A stretch of 64,000 nt of DNA from Mixophyes australis (lineage: Eukaryota; Chordata; Amphibia; Anura; Limnodynastidae). Below the pieces are notes generated by a model that was not told the origin of the DNA, searched no databases, and saw only the letters and a list, made by a program, of their open reading frames with translations. The stretch spans positions 68,631,505 to 68,695,504 of the forward strand of contig JAVHZZ010000005.1 of the NCBI GenBank assembly GCA_036250195.1, in the 5' to 3' direction. Position numbers and translations under genes: made by a program. Of the stretch, positions 1-9,784 are shown piece by piece; position 1 is the stretch's first letter, and every line of letters begins with the position of its first letter.

Positions 1-474
1 GTGAAAATTAGACATTTAAAATTCCTGTGTATTGCTATTTAAACATATTAGTGTGCAATGTAGCACAATTAATGCTAAACAAGATAATATAAGCATGAGA
101 GAAACAAAAGCAACCATAACTTTGCAACGGATCTAATCAGGAACAATACAGAGAGAACGATCTCTCTTCCTCCCACCTATCCCATCTTGAAAATGGCAAC
201 CTGAAACATATAAAGTCTCTAAGTGCTTATCTGAACAGGCTTGGTGAATGTGTTCAATCCTGCAGTTGAAAAACAGCTAATAAGTCTGTTCCATAGATAT
301 CTGGGAAGTCTCCTTGCAAAAAAACACTCAAAAACCTGTAAAAACAAATATGGAGAGAAGAAGGCGAGGAGGGAGGAGAAAAAGAAAGAGAAAAAGACAA
401 CAAATAACTTGTCAAAAAGGCATCTTAACTGTGCCTAATGTCCAACTTCAAAAGGTAACAAGTATAGGAGCTTC
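1..474. other. AT-rich DNA, no recognised gene
   Basis: No coding region, RNA gene or repeat family was recognised. A lysine-rich 65-codon open frame at 241-438 is low-complexity A-rich DNA and shows no domain. It ends close to the 3' side of the L1/Tx1 remnant that follows. Confidence 0.5.
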
Positions 475-1510
475 TGGGGTTATCCTCCTATAGTAAATGA
501 TCTGGTAAGTCTGCTGTTGAAAGATCAAGTGCCGTCTTGAGTTAGCTGGTTTTTGACGTTTTTAGGAAGCTTTCTTTATTCTGCCAGCCTGTCGAAATCT
601 TTCCACTCCCTGTTGAGCAGCCATCAGTATCAAGCATGTAAGTGACTCTTGCCATCCTGGAAGTGTAATACTTTGAATGCCTAGAGTTGAACAAAAGGCA
701 GGGAGTCCCGTTGGATCCATTAGGGCAGCTGATTATCCTTCGTGAACCAACTGCAGTTAGAATGGGAAGCCCCAGCGACATTTAATGTTTTTCTTTCACA
801 GCTCTTCTATAAGGGGCTTTAGCATTCACCTTTGTTGGAGTGTGTGCCATGATAAGTCCTGAAAGACCTGGATATCTTGGTCGTTGAATTTGAGGCCCTC
901 CAGTCACGGCAATTTCCGCAGGATCTCATCTTTTTGTGTAAAATAGTGCAAGCGGCAGGTGACATCCCTGGGCCTTTCTGAAGGAGCCCCTCATGGGCGC
1001 AGTGTTCGATGCACTCTATCAAAAGTGATTACATTTTCCGGTGGTTGCTCTAGAATTTCGTTAAATATTTTCGTGAGTGCGTCTACCAAACCTAGTGCAG
1101 GAACATCTTCTGGTAGGCCCCTAATTCTCAAGTTATTTCGGCCTCGGTTGTCCATATCATCCATCTTATAATGTGGCCATTGTAGAGATTTTCCCTGGGC
1201 AGTCACTGTGGATTGTAAAGTGGCAAAATGGTTTTCCTCTGCTTCTTTGCTCTCTTCCAAGGCTACCAGCCGATGGCCTAGATGCGTCAGGTCTGCCTGA
1301 AGAGTGGAACCTCGTGATGGACCACTTCCTTTAACCTAGTCTCCAGCACCTAAAAGTCGTTAATGGAGGGGACTCCTTGTTTGATTGGTAGAGACCGAAG
1401 CAGACACATGATCTGTGATGGGTTTAGCTGGTCTTTGGCAGGTGTAGTCACTGCAGTCTGAGACTCAGACATTTGGGATTCAGCTGTGGATGAATGAGAG
1501 CAGTTCGTGG
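475..1510 (-). pseudogene. L1/Tx1-type LINE ORF1 remnant
   Basis: Read on the minus strand this is a decayed first open frame of an L1/Tx1-clade retrotransposon, the RNA-binding protein that coats element RNA. The best stretch (991-1260) has a coiled-coil-like helix followed by the RRM-type core with NNLRIRGLPE and DRVHR. The reading continues in other frames at lower coordinates, with DVTCRLHYFTQKDEILRKL near 900-985 and a C-terminal GFPF-type segment near 750. An in-frame stop follows DEILRKLP and further frame changes occur, so it is not functional. The N-terminal part appears around 1350-1480 (LLRSLPIKQ). No ORF2 follows it at lower coordinates in this window. The family call rests on motif recognition, not on a database search. 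Confidence 0.8.
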
Positions 1511-1740
1511 ACGAAGCTGTGGAGATGATGCCCGAGAAGCGGGCGAAGGTGCCCGCCATCGCTATGCCCCTGGAGGGGCTGAAGATGTGCCTGGTGCCCG
1601 GGAAGGGGATGAAGAGTCCCCCGGTAGCTGAGCCCTGCAAGTGGGTGAAGAAAGAAGAGAAGGAGAACTTACCCGTCCATCGATCCAGCGGCGGTGAGTA
1701 TAACTTCTTTCTTGCAGGTCCTGTGCGCGGGGGAAGGATG

Positions 1741-1893
1741 AGCCAATCAGGGCTCATCTTTCCCCGCTGGCCAATCAGCGGCCGGATGCGCGAGCCAATC
1801 GCGGCTCGCGCCCGGCCATTCAAAAGATTGGCGCCGACGCGAGCCAATCAGCGCTCGCGCCGGCTGATGACGTCACGCCGGCGACTATATAAG
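1741..1893 (+). promoter_or_regulatory. CpG-rich promoter: CCAAT boxes, CRE and TATA box
   Basis: CCAAT pentamers lie at 1743, 1771, 1795 and 1844, with one inverted copy (ATTGG) at 1827. A perfect palindromic CRE, TGACGTCA, is at 1868-1875 and a TATA box, TATATAAG, at 1886-1893. Spacing and order fit a strong RNA polymerase II promoter firing to the right, with a start near 1915-1925. The surroundings are GC- and CpG-rich, unlike the AT-rich flanks. It lies about 250 bp upstream of the minus-strand L1 ORF1, so it could instead be part of that LINE's 5' UTR. The CCAAT orientation and the downstream array favour the rightward reading. Confidence 0.6.
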
Positions 1894-2237
1894 TCGCCGG
1901 GTGGCGCCATTTTGGCAGAAGTCCGTCGGCGGAGAAGAGAGAGGACGTCTCTTCCAGACGTCCAGCAACGGAGCCAGCAGCAGCGGCGGCAGGGGGCCCT
2001 TGTAAGGGCCGTGAGCTACCCTGCCGCCAGAAGACTTCAAGCAAGCCGCCGGAACGGAGATCGTCGGCGGCGAGCCCTTGTCAGGGCTGAGAGCGCCCCC
2101 GCCCCAGCTGCAACAGGAGACCCAGCGCCGAACCGGAGAAGAGGCGCCGCCGGCTGGAGGGTCTGGAAGACCCGGAGGAAGAAGCAGAAGACGGCGTGGC
2201 AAGTTGAGTATCCTGCGCAGAGCAGGTAAGTATACTC

Positions 2238-2760
2238 AGCTTTAATTCGGGCACTAGGCCCGGGGCCACGGTCGGGCACAAGGCCCGTGGGCACGCTAAC
2301 TTAGGGGCACAAGGCCCAGGGACCTGGGCACTAGGCCCCAACGAGTTTAGTGGGCCAGTAGGCCATATATATATATGATAAAGGGGACAAGCCCCTGTTA
2401 GATAGTGAGGGGGACTCTGAGCCCCAGGTACAAGGGCACAAGGCCCTTAGGTAGTTAGTGGCCTAGAGGCCATAGGAAGGCCAGAGGGCCTGGTTAGGGG
2501 CTGGTAGCCCGTCTGCTATTAAGGGCACAAGGCCCAGTCAGTTAGGGAGGCCACAGGCCTCAGGCAGGGGCTAGGACCCCTAGGTAGTAGGGCACAAGGC
2601 CCTAGTGAGTGGGCTCAGAGCCCTGAGTTAGAGAGGGGGCTGAGGCCCATTAATCAGAGCACAAGGCTCTGTGTGTAGCTGGGCAGAGACCCATGGTGTG
2701 CAGGGCATAAGGCCCTGGTGGTGTGTGGTAGAGGCGTGAGAGCCTTGTGAGAGTAGGCGC
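2238..2760 (+). repeat. Irregular array of GGGCACAAGGCCC motifs
   Basis: The motif GGGCACAAGGCCC and variants such as GGGCACTAGGCCC recur at irregular 20-60 bp spacing, separated by changing linkers. Each motif is an imperfect inverted repeat (GGGC...GCCC), so the RNA could form a series of small hairpins. A diverged array in the opposite orientation lies at 24948-25262. There is a short (TA)n at about 2366-2376. Confidence 0.75.
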
Positions 2761-4470
2761 GGTCCTGTGTGAGGTGAGCACACGTGGTTAGGAGGTAAAG
2801 TAGAGCGGAGGCTCCTGTGGTGCTGTAGCAACCTGCTGGTTGGCTAGCAGCGGTGTGCTCGGGTAAGTAGTGTGCAAAGTACTGTAGACTGTATTTATTC
2901 TGTCTGTGTGGCGAGTGTAGTTTACATTACAGTATTTTGGTGTGCTATATAACTGTGTCCAGGGGCAAGACGTCAGGCCCCCATTAAAGGTAGGCTCTTG
3001 TTCCTGTGGTTTTCCTGTGTTAACCCGTGCTGTGGGGGGACAAGTGTAAGTTACCAGCATACACATAGTCAGGGGAGAACACACGTAGTTTTCCTGTCCC
3101 TTAGGTCCCCGGGGTCGCACTGGTTCCCAGAGGGGGTGGCTGAGTGAGTTGGTGGCAGTGCAGCACACCTTGAGGCAGTTCCAGGGGCGGCCGTGGTTCT
3201 GATCAAGGGTCCTCAAGGCCGGTTCCGTGCAGGTGGACCTGTGGTTCCGGACGTAGGGACACGTGTGAGATACCCGAGTACAGGCAGTCGGGCGGTTCAG
3301 TTCGATCGGCTGTTCCGTGCGGCAGTCGGCCCGCGGGTTAGTGTGCTGTTCTACTGAGCCTCAGCCGGGCTTAAAGAACCCGTACTTAGGGCCTGTGTGT
3401 GACTCCATAGCAAGAAGGCAGCTTCTTGGTACGACCTGGGTGAGGGGGTTAGGAACCGCCCTCCGGTTTAGGCTGTGAACACCGGCTGGTGTTCCCCGTA
3501 GCGTGTAAGTGAGTAGTTCCGTTAGTGCACTACACCTAGTTAGTTATAGTGGTTTGACTTAGTTGCGTTGCCGACCATTAGAACGTTGGTAGGGTCGGGT
3601 CGCTGTTGTAGTCAGTCCAGTTTTGTGGGTGCCATCTTAGTCTCACGGAGAGCGTAGAGGGAGGCTGTGTGTTCTTGTCATCCGCAGGAGTCGGGAAGGT
3701 GCAGGAGAACCGGATCGGAAGCGGAAGTGTCCCGGTGAGTATCACGCTCGATTCCCCCTTTCGGTTAGGCCCTCACCGGCAGGTGTGTGAGGTACTTGAG
3801 GCGGGATTAGTCTTCGGATTAGTCTTGGCCTTCAGTGCCTGTAGTCTCCCGCGTCTTGGCAAGAACAAAGTGAGGAGGCGGCAAGGAGCTTGGACTGACT
3901 GTGCCCTTGTTCTTTGCCGTAGTCTCGGACAGCCCTTACCTGGTAGGCACGGCCGTAATCTCTGTCTCTATCTCAGAGGGACGTGATTGGAGGCGACTGC
4001 GGCTGCGGATCTGCTGGGATTGGATCGCAGCTGGGAAATTGGAAGCGGACTGGAGGTGACCATCGTTTACAAGGTAAGTTCTTTTGTGTGCGTCTGTCCC
4101 TGTCTTTTCCCCGCAGGGGGCGTTACAAAGCCATATCCCTTGCTTCTGGCCCTGTTGGTGATTTCAGGAAGGCATGCAAATTTGAGCGCTGAGGAGTCGT
4201 CGCTGATTTTCTAGAGTCTTTCTTAGTGGAACCTTTCTTGTCCCTGCCCATCTGGGCCTCTCACATGAACACTTAGTAAATTGCAAAGATTAATCTTCAT
4301 CTGCAGTACTGTGATGACTACAGGAATTGTCACTGGTTCTTTCCCCCATCTGAGATCTAGGCAGCCATGTCAAGTGTAGAGTGACAGGGAGTACATTTGA
4401 GCAGACTAAGCGTGATCTGTTAGGTATTGCTTAGTATCTTCATGTTTGATAAACTCTAGTAACAGTCAGA

Positions 4471-4476
4471 AATAAA
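4471..4476 (+). terminator. Poly(A) signal AATAAA
   Basis: A canonical hexamer followed by a T/G-rich stretch (about 4480-4505). It is the first convincing poly(A) signal after the 1.9 kb promoter and lies just before the LTR-like sequence. Use is unproven. Confidence 0.35.
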
Positions 4477-4545
4477 GTATGATTACTCTTGACTTCGTCT
4501 GTTAAGTCTCGTGAACCAAAATCAAGCTTGAGTGTCCTGGGATAT

Positions 4546-4786
4546 TGTTATGTGTAGTTAGCTAGAACACAGGGTCTATTGTTGTGCAGTTAGCTAAAAC
4601 AGCCACAAGATGGCACTGGTGAGCAAAGGTATTTTAAGATCATATAATAATGAAATGCAATTGCCAGAGCCTTCAGGGGGACCTCAGCCCAATATTTATT
4701 CCTGCTAACAATGTAAGATAGGAGCCTCAATCGTCTGGGTTGCGCTCTGAGTAATAAGATATATATGTTTCAGTAACATCATAACA
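4546..4786 (+). mobile_element. Short LTR-like element, TGTTATG...CATAACA
   Basis: A 241-bp segment with inverted ends TGTTATG and CATAACA obeys the LTR 5'-TG...CA-3' rule. Near its 3' end it has an AATAAGA poly(A)-like signal in plus orientation. The flanks (gatat on the left, gtacc on the right) do not form a target-site duplication, so it may be one end of a larger broken element rather than a clean solo LTR. No gag or pol was recognised next to it. Confidence 0.45.
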
Positions 4787-5560
4787 GTACCTGTGGGTGG
4801 CTCTGAATAGGGTCCCCAAGGCTGACAGCCCATGGATTATTGCCTTTGGATGCTGGCAGGGTTAGAGTGGTGGCGTGGTCACCGGTGCAGAAAACCCCAC
4901 TGGTTTTCTGCGCCAGGAGTTGGGGGCCAGGCACCAGCACTGTGCACTGTTCCCAGCGAGGGAATCCCCCTGGGGATCTGCACACTCTGCGGTCACAAGT
5001 CCCGGCTCTTCAACGTCTCATCCACGGCACCCACCTCAGGTAAGACAGCTCCCTAGGGGCCCAGCCGATGATCTGCTCTGACAGGTGAGGCAAGCCGGGT
5101 TTACTGGTACCTTTGATCAGCCTGTCTGCATTCGGTCAGATTGGCACTGTTTTGCGCCAAAATTTTAGAGATCCACTCTCTTCGTGGACCCTTGGCCTGC
5201 AGAGTTAGTTTCTTCACAAATAACGATCTTGAGCACAGGAGCAGGTCAACTGCTCTTCACTGGTGGAAGAATTGAGCCTCTCAGTGCTAAAATTAAACAG
5301 GATGGTTAAGATTCTTTGCTGGAGGGAAGACGAGCCTTCAGGAAAACCACCTGGTCATCTTGGCTGCCAAACCACGCCCCCTTGGGTGCTCTTTTTAAGT
5401 TAAAATATTCGTTCTGCTTTCCATTCTTCAGCCCATTTTTGGTCTGCACACCAGAGATGGGTCTTGTACCCCTCTCGACCCAAATCAATGTTTGCCCTCA
5501 ATTCTCATTAATATTAATTTTTCTTTCCCATCTTTAACCTATCTCTGCCCATCTCTGATG
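4787..5560. other. GC-richer block, possibly LINE 5' UTR (minus)
   Basis: No intact frame. On the minus strand the block begins near 5395 with a GGGGGCGTGGTTTGGCAGCC-type sequence that resembles the starts of some L1 5' UTRs. It would point towards the L1/Tx1 ORF1 at 0.5-1.5 kb, with the 1.7-4.8 kb material lying between. This is an impression from composition and short motifs only. Confidence 0.2.
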
Positions 5561-5743
5561 AGCAGAGATGGATTCCATATCCCGACAGCATATAGGTCAA
5601 AACCAGTGCTTATACATATCTACAGTTTTTTGGACTGTATATTTTTTTGTTTGTGTTGTATTTAATATTTTTATTAATATGCTTAGTTTCTATTTTAATA
5701 AAAAATATTTTTTAAAGACAGGCTTTCTTTTACCAACCTTCAT

Positions 5744-6244
5744 TTATTGTCTATGCAGAACTTGTACAATAGCCTCACAGGTCTCAAGTATGATCAAACA
5801 CAGATCTTGAGATGAAATTGTTGTGCTGTATTTGAGATCAGCCAGTGTCCTTCTTGTGGCCAAAAATCTCAGTGTAGCAATCAGTCTCTGCTCTGCAGAT
5901 ATGGGTCTCCTTAAATGGGTGTCCTCCTTCTGGATGAGTGGAGTGATAAGCTGGAGCAGCTCCTGGAATGTGGTGTCATTCATCCTCAAGAAATGCCTGA
6001 AGTCATCAGGGTTGTTGTCCCGTATCTCCTGTAGCAGGGGCATATGTGAATAAGCGCCTCTCCTCTGGGACCACTCTTTGGTCCAACAAGTCCGATTCTT
6101 TCTCCTTCTTTCTCTCCGTGTCTGTGCTTGCAGTGTTCTTACCATAGCGACATGCAAAAGACCACAAGCTTGCTGTTGATCAATTTTGGCCATTATATTA
6201 AAATAAACCATAGTAAATGTGCAGTTGTGAACGTACGCACACAA
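5744..6244 (-). pseudogene. HARBI1-like transposase, N-terminal fragment
   Basis: The 166-codon open frame has the N-terminal features of PIF/Harbinger transposases: a basic RRERRRKNR stretch (about residues 43-51), then a helical domain with DDFRHFLRMNDTTFQELL and RPISAEQRLIATLRFLATRR (about residues 80-130). In this family the DDE nuclease that cuts and joins DNA follows. Here the frame stops right after VLHRQ, where homologues continue into an EYMK-type segment. The bases just past the stop read ATGAAGGTTGGTA, which could be an old exon end with a donor site. No catalytic residue remains, so it cannot transpose by itself. Confidence 0.75.
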
Positions 6245-6532
6245 ACAAGCTATAGAATGAATGGCGATGATGTATTACTTTTTTCAGATTCCTTGTTTGT
6301 GGAAGTGTTTTTCGCACTGAGGTACAGTCCTATATTTAAATTTATTGAGCAGGAACGCCGTATAACGATTCATATGTACGGAGTCACAATCTTTTGAGAC
6401 AATGTTATGACAGACATTTAAAACGTGTATATTGTGCATGCATAAATCATCCAACAGATCGGAACGACAGTCATTGGTAAAATCATTGCAGATAACACAT
6501 AGGTCGGAAATTTCTGTAGTGTGTACCTAGCT
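5744..6532 (-). mobile_element. Truncated PIF/Harbinger DNA transposon
   Basis: A minus-strand transposase fragment (5744-6244) is followed at higher coordinates by a 5' end reading GCTAGGTACACACTACAG on the minus strand near 6532, next to a TTAA-containing flank. That fits a Harbinger-type terminal repeat with a 3-bp TWA-like target. No matching repeat was found left of 5744, and the DDE catalytic half is absent. The copy is therefore deleted at its 3' side and not autonomous. Confidence 0.65.
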
Positions 6533-6544
6533 TAATTCTCTTTT

Positions 6545-7200
6545 CACCACCATTCCTATGTTTGCTTTACTTTTTCTATCTTCTCTATACATCTCAATAG
6601 ATAGCCAACTTCAAGAAGGTCACACTGATGGGCCACCCTGTACTTTCCCTCTCAGTAGAGTGTAGACAGCTATGACAATGATATGTGTTAGAAGTGATAA
6701 AGCTAGGTATAGTATATAGCAGCAGTAGTTATAAAATCAGACAATAGCACTTTTATAGCAAAGAATATATACAGCATTCAAAGAAGCAACATAGTTACAA
6801 CTGTAGTCCAGGTCAGGCAGTATTCAACAGAAAGGTATAGTTAATAGTATTATAAATATAGTAGAAATACTTGTAAATGTATTTATGATCCTTGTGTTAC
6901 TTTATTTCTGTAATATTATTCTGAGTGCTTATTTAAATGTCTGTTCATGTTCAGAGTAATAAGTACCAGTGTGTCACACATTGCACCAGCTAAACCTGCA
7001 TTATGGTCACTGTTCTTACCTGTTTCCCTCTTCCTGCATTCACTTGCTGGTCTGAACTGGGCAGGCACACACCTGGTTTGCTTAATACTTGCTGCATCCT
7101 CTTGATTGGCTAAGTGCCTGTCATCTCTGTATTTAAAGCACCTGCTTCTCTACCAAGTTGCAAGATCTTTAGGTCTACTCTCCTGTTTAGATGTCCTGTT
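6545..7200. other. Intergenic, no recognised gene
   Basis: AT-rich DNA in the first part becomes more CT-rich after about 7000, leading into the minisatellite. No supported coding region. Confidence 0.5.
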
Positions 7201-7223
7201 CCCTGGCTCCTGTTTGCTACCTC

Positions 7224-7745
7224 TTCTTTGAAGTCTCCAGCACATCTATCCACAGATCATCACAGTCTCTGTGACTACTCCACTACCATGTGGTAACGCT
7301 ATGAAGATTATTGCTACCTGTTCTTTGAAGTCTCCAGCACATCTATTCACAAATCATCACAGTCTCTGTGACTACTCCACTACCATGTGGTAACGCTCTG
7401 CAGATTATTGCTACCTGTTCTCTGAGTCTCCAGCACATCCATCACAGATCATCACAGCCTCTGTGACTACTCTACTATCCTGTGGTAACGCTCTGAAGAT
7501 TATTGCTACCTGTTCTTTGAAGTCTCCAGCACATCTATTCACAAATCATCACAGTCTCTGTTACTACTCCACTATCCTGTGGTAACGCTCTGCAGATTAT
7601 TGCTACATGTTCTCTGAGTCTCCAGCACATCTATCCGCAGATCATCACAGCCTCTGTGTCTACTCTACTATCCTATGGTAACGCTCTGAAGATTATTGCT
7701 ACCTGTTCCCTGATTCTCCAATACATCTACCCGCAGATCATCGCT
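7224..7745 (+). repeat. 97-bp minisatellite with dimeric higher-order pattern
   Basis: Units begin with TTCTNTGA at 7224, 7321, 7418, 7513, 7610 and 7706, giving periods of 97, 97, 95, 97 and 96 bp. Each unit holds TCTCCAGCACATC, ATCATCACAG and TGTGGTAACGCT. From the second unit on, two subtypes alternate: type A starts TCTTTGAAGTCTCC and ends CTGCAG; type B starts TCTCTGAGTCTCC and ends CTGAAG. The array therefore grew by duplicating A-B pairs of about 192 bp. The last unit is degenerate. The flanks have similar CT-rich composition. Confidence 0.9.
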
Positions 7746-7789
7746 ACCAGTCTCCAGTATAACCTGCATACTCGCCTGCTGTTCCTTAC

Positions 7790-9760
7790 TCTCAGTATAT
7801 TGGCTCTACCGTTGCCCTGGGAAACTACCTCTTAGTCTCTCAGTCAGTGAGCTACTTCTCATCTGTGGCATCTTCAGTTATTATCTTGGTTCTCAATACA
7901 GCCTCACTCATCACCCCCTAATAGGGTCTGGGAGCAGCTAACTCCAAACTCCCCTGTGGGAATCCCTGGAGAACATACCCCTCACCATTAGACTCCTCAC
8001 CTCTCGGGAGGTAATATCACGTGAGACGGCTGTACCGGCAGTCCTCTGACCCTAACTCAGTGACACGGTGTCCAGCAGTCAAGAACACTAGTGTGGACAG
8101 CATAAACATGTAATTTGCACCTGGAGTTGAGTTTCAGATGACAACTTTGATTTGTGAGTTTGGTGTGGGTAGGCCTTAAAACAAAGGCTAATGGTGCAAT
8201 GTGGTTGAAAGAGAGGTGATGCATTGAACGTGATGCATTGAACAATGCATACAATGGCTAAAGAATCATATCAGGTTCTACAACAGTTCCATTATTTAAG
8301 AAATAATATGCAGCCAGGTATATACAGCAAGGCAGGCTCTGTGAGGCAATGAGAGAAATCTACATGTGTGGCTATCAGCTGGAACTTATAAAGTTATTTT
8401 TATGCAGAAACAACCCTTCTCTCCAACTTCATAGTTAGAACAATCTTGGGGTCTAAAAATGGGTGCTTTGTGCAACAAGATTTTCTTATTGTAGCTGGCT
8501 ATGTTGTATGTGCAACATGACTGAGAATAGGGCTATATAAATTTGCTGTCACTGAGGATTGCAAAATTGCATTAAGGCACTGCTCCACAATTCTCCTTTT
8601 AGGGACCACCACCATAATCTGTGCCCAGAGCTGCATTTTGTCTAAATCTGGCCCTGGATGACTGTGTATCCTGTGTATTAAACAGTGCAAACAAACTCAT
8701 ATTAAATCAAATCACAAACAAAATGAACTCTGTGGTGTCCTTACCTTTGAAACAAATGAATGTTTGCATTTCAAGCACTTTGAGTCTTCAGCCCAATGAA
8801 TTCAATCAGAATTTGAATCATGGGCAATTTGCTCATCACAAAAAAAGTAGCAGTCTATTTTGTAAAATGTGTCTGGTGCTGCGTCCATGCTTTTTTAACA
8901 GAAAACTTTCTGCCTCAAACCAAAGAACCCTGACCCTCCTGATAAAGTCTATTATAGACAAAACACGTCAAAGCTAATTGGTTATATGGTAATTGTAATT
9001 ACTTTCTGAACTTTACATTCCTTTAATATATTTGGTCCAAGTGTGGCTATAACCAGCAACAGCATAGATTCCTGTCTCCAGACCAAACAAAGTTATAACT
9101 AAGGACAGTGGCATCTGGTTGCATTACATCTGGATTACTGATAAGTCTTTGTTTTTGTATTTGATGTGAGTGTGCATTTTGTATTTATTCAATAAATTTC
9201 GGTTTTGCAAAAATACTACGCTATACGGGTTATCCCAATTTCTCTTTATACCCGGTTATGAAGTGAAGTGGACAAGCGATACAGATTCAAGCAAGGATTT
9301 TAACAGATAAGCCGATCATTATTGTTTTCTGGTATGCACATATACATATGACTTGGAATAACACAGTTCACTTAGTATTTGGACAATATTACACTATCTT
9401 TGTTTATTTCTGTTTCTCACTTCTATGGGCACAAATAACTGGAGAAACTGCACAAGGTTGTAGCTGAACTACCCAGTATTCATGTGTTGATGAGCCTGTA
9501 TTTAACATATATTTGGTACGCATTTTATTGGCACCTATTGGTTTTGGGAGTATCTTCCTGAAGAATACTGCGCCCTCTTTTTCCCTCTATTTTTTTTGTT
9601 TCTCAGATTTTTGTTTATTCGGTCTTACCACCCAAAGTCTTGAAGGAAGGCAGCCACCTTGTATGGAGGAAGTGTTGTGTGAATAACTATCTTATGAACA
9701 GTTTGTAAATTTCTGGACTGAGTGCCAATTTTTTGGGATATTTGTTACTAGTATACATAT
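7790..9760. other. Intergenic, no recognised gene
   Basis: Mixed-composition, mostly unique DNA. A small direct repeat of GATGCATTGAAC occurs near 8219-8242. Open frames here are short and lack domains. Confidence 0.5.
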
Positions 9761-9762
9761 AC

Positions 9763-9783
9763 ATATTTATATATATATATATA
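9763..9783. repeat. (TA)n microsatellite
   Basis: A short run of alternating T and A following TATACATATACATATTTA. Simple-sequence repeat only. Confidence 0.8.
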
Positions 9784-9784
9784 A

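Larger units (their letters stand above)
1900..4490 (+). other. Candidate repeat-derived non-coding transcription unit
   Basis: Downstream of the promoter is 2.6 kb of GC-rich DNA without a convincing protein frame but with splice-like signals. Donor-like sites are cag|gtaag at 2225/2226, g|gtgagt at 3734/3735 and aag|gtaag at 4073/4074. Acceptor-like pyrimidine-AG sites precede 3688, 3923, 3977 and 4117. AATAAA stands at 4471-4476, followed by a GT-rich stretch. The 43-bp interval 4074-4116 is too short for a vertebrate intron, so not all sites can pair as listed. The internal array recurs at about 25 kb, so this is probably part of a dispersed mobile element rather than a unique gene. No gag, pol or transposase was recognised. 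Exon structure is inference. Confidence 0.35.

Noticed and set aside
1507..2229. 240-codon open frame on the plus strand, GC-rich and arginine-rich
   Set aside because: It runs through the CCAAT/CRE/TATA promoter and lacks any domain. GC-rich DNA has few stops, so the length is expected.
1885..2341. Several overlapping minus-strand frames rich in Pro, Ala and Gly
   Set aside because: They are compositional by-products of the GC-rich block and overlap each other in different frames.
4074..4116. 43-bp intron between a good donor and acceptor
   Set aside because: Too short for vertebrate splicing; the two sites cannot be used as a pair.
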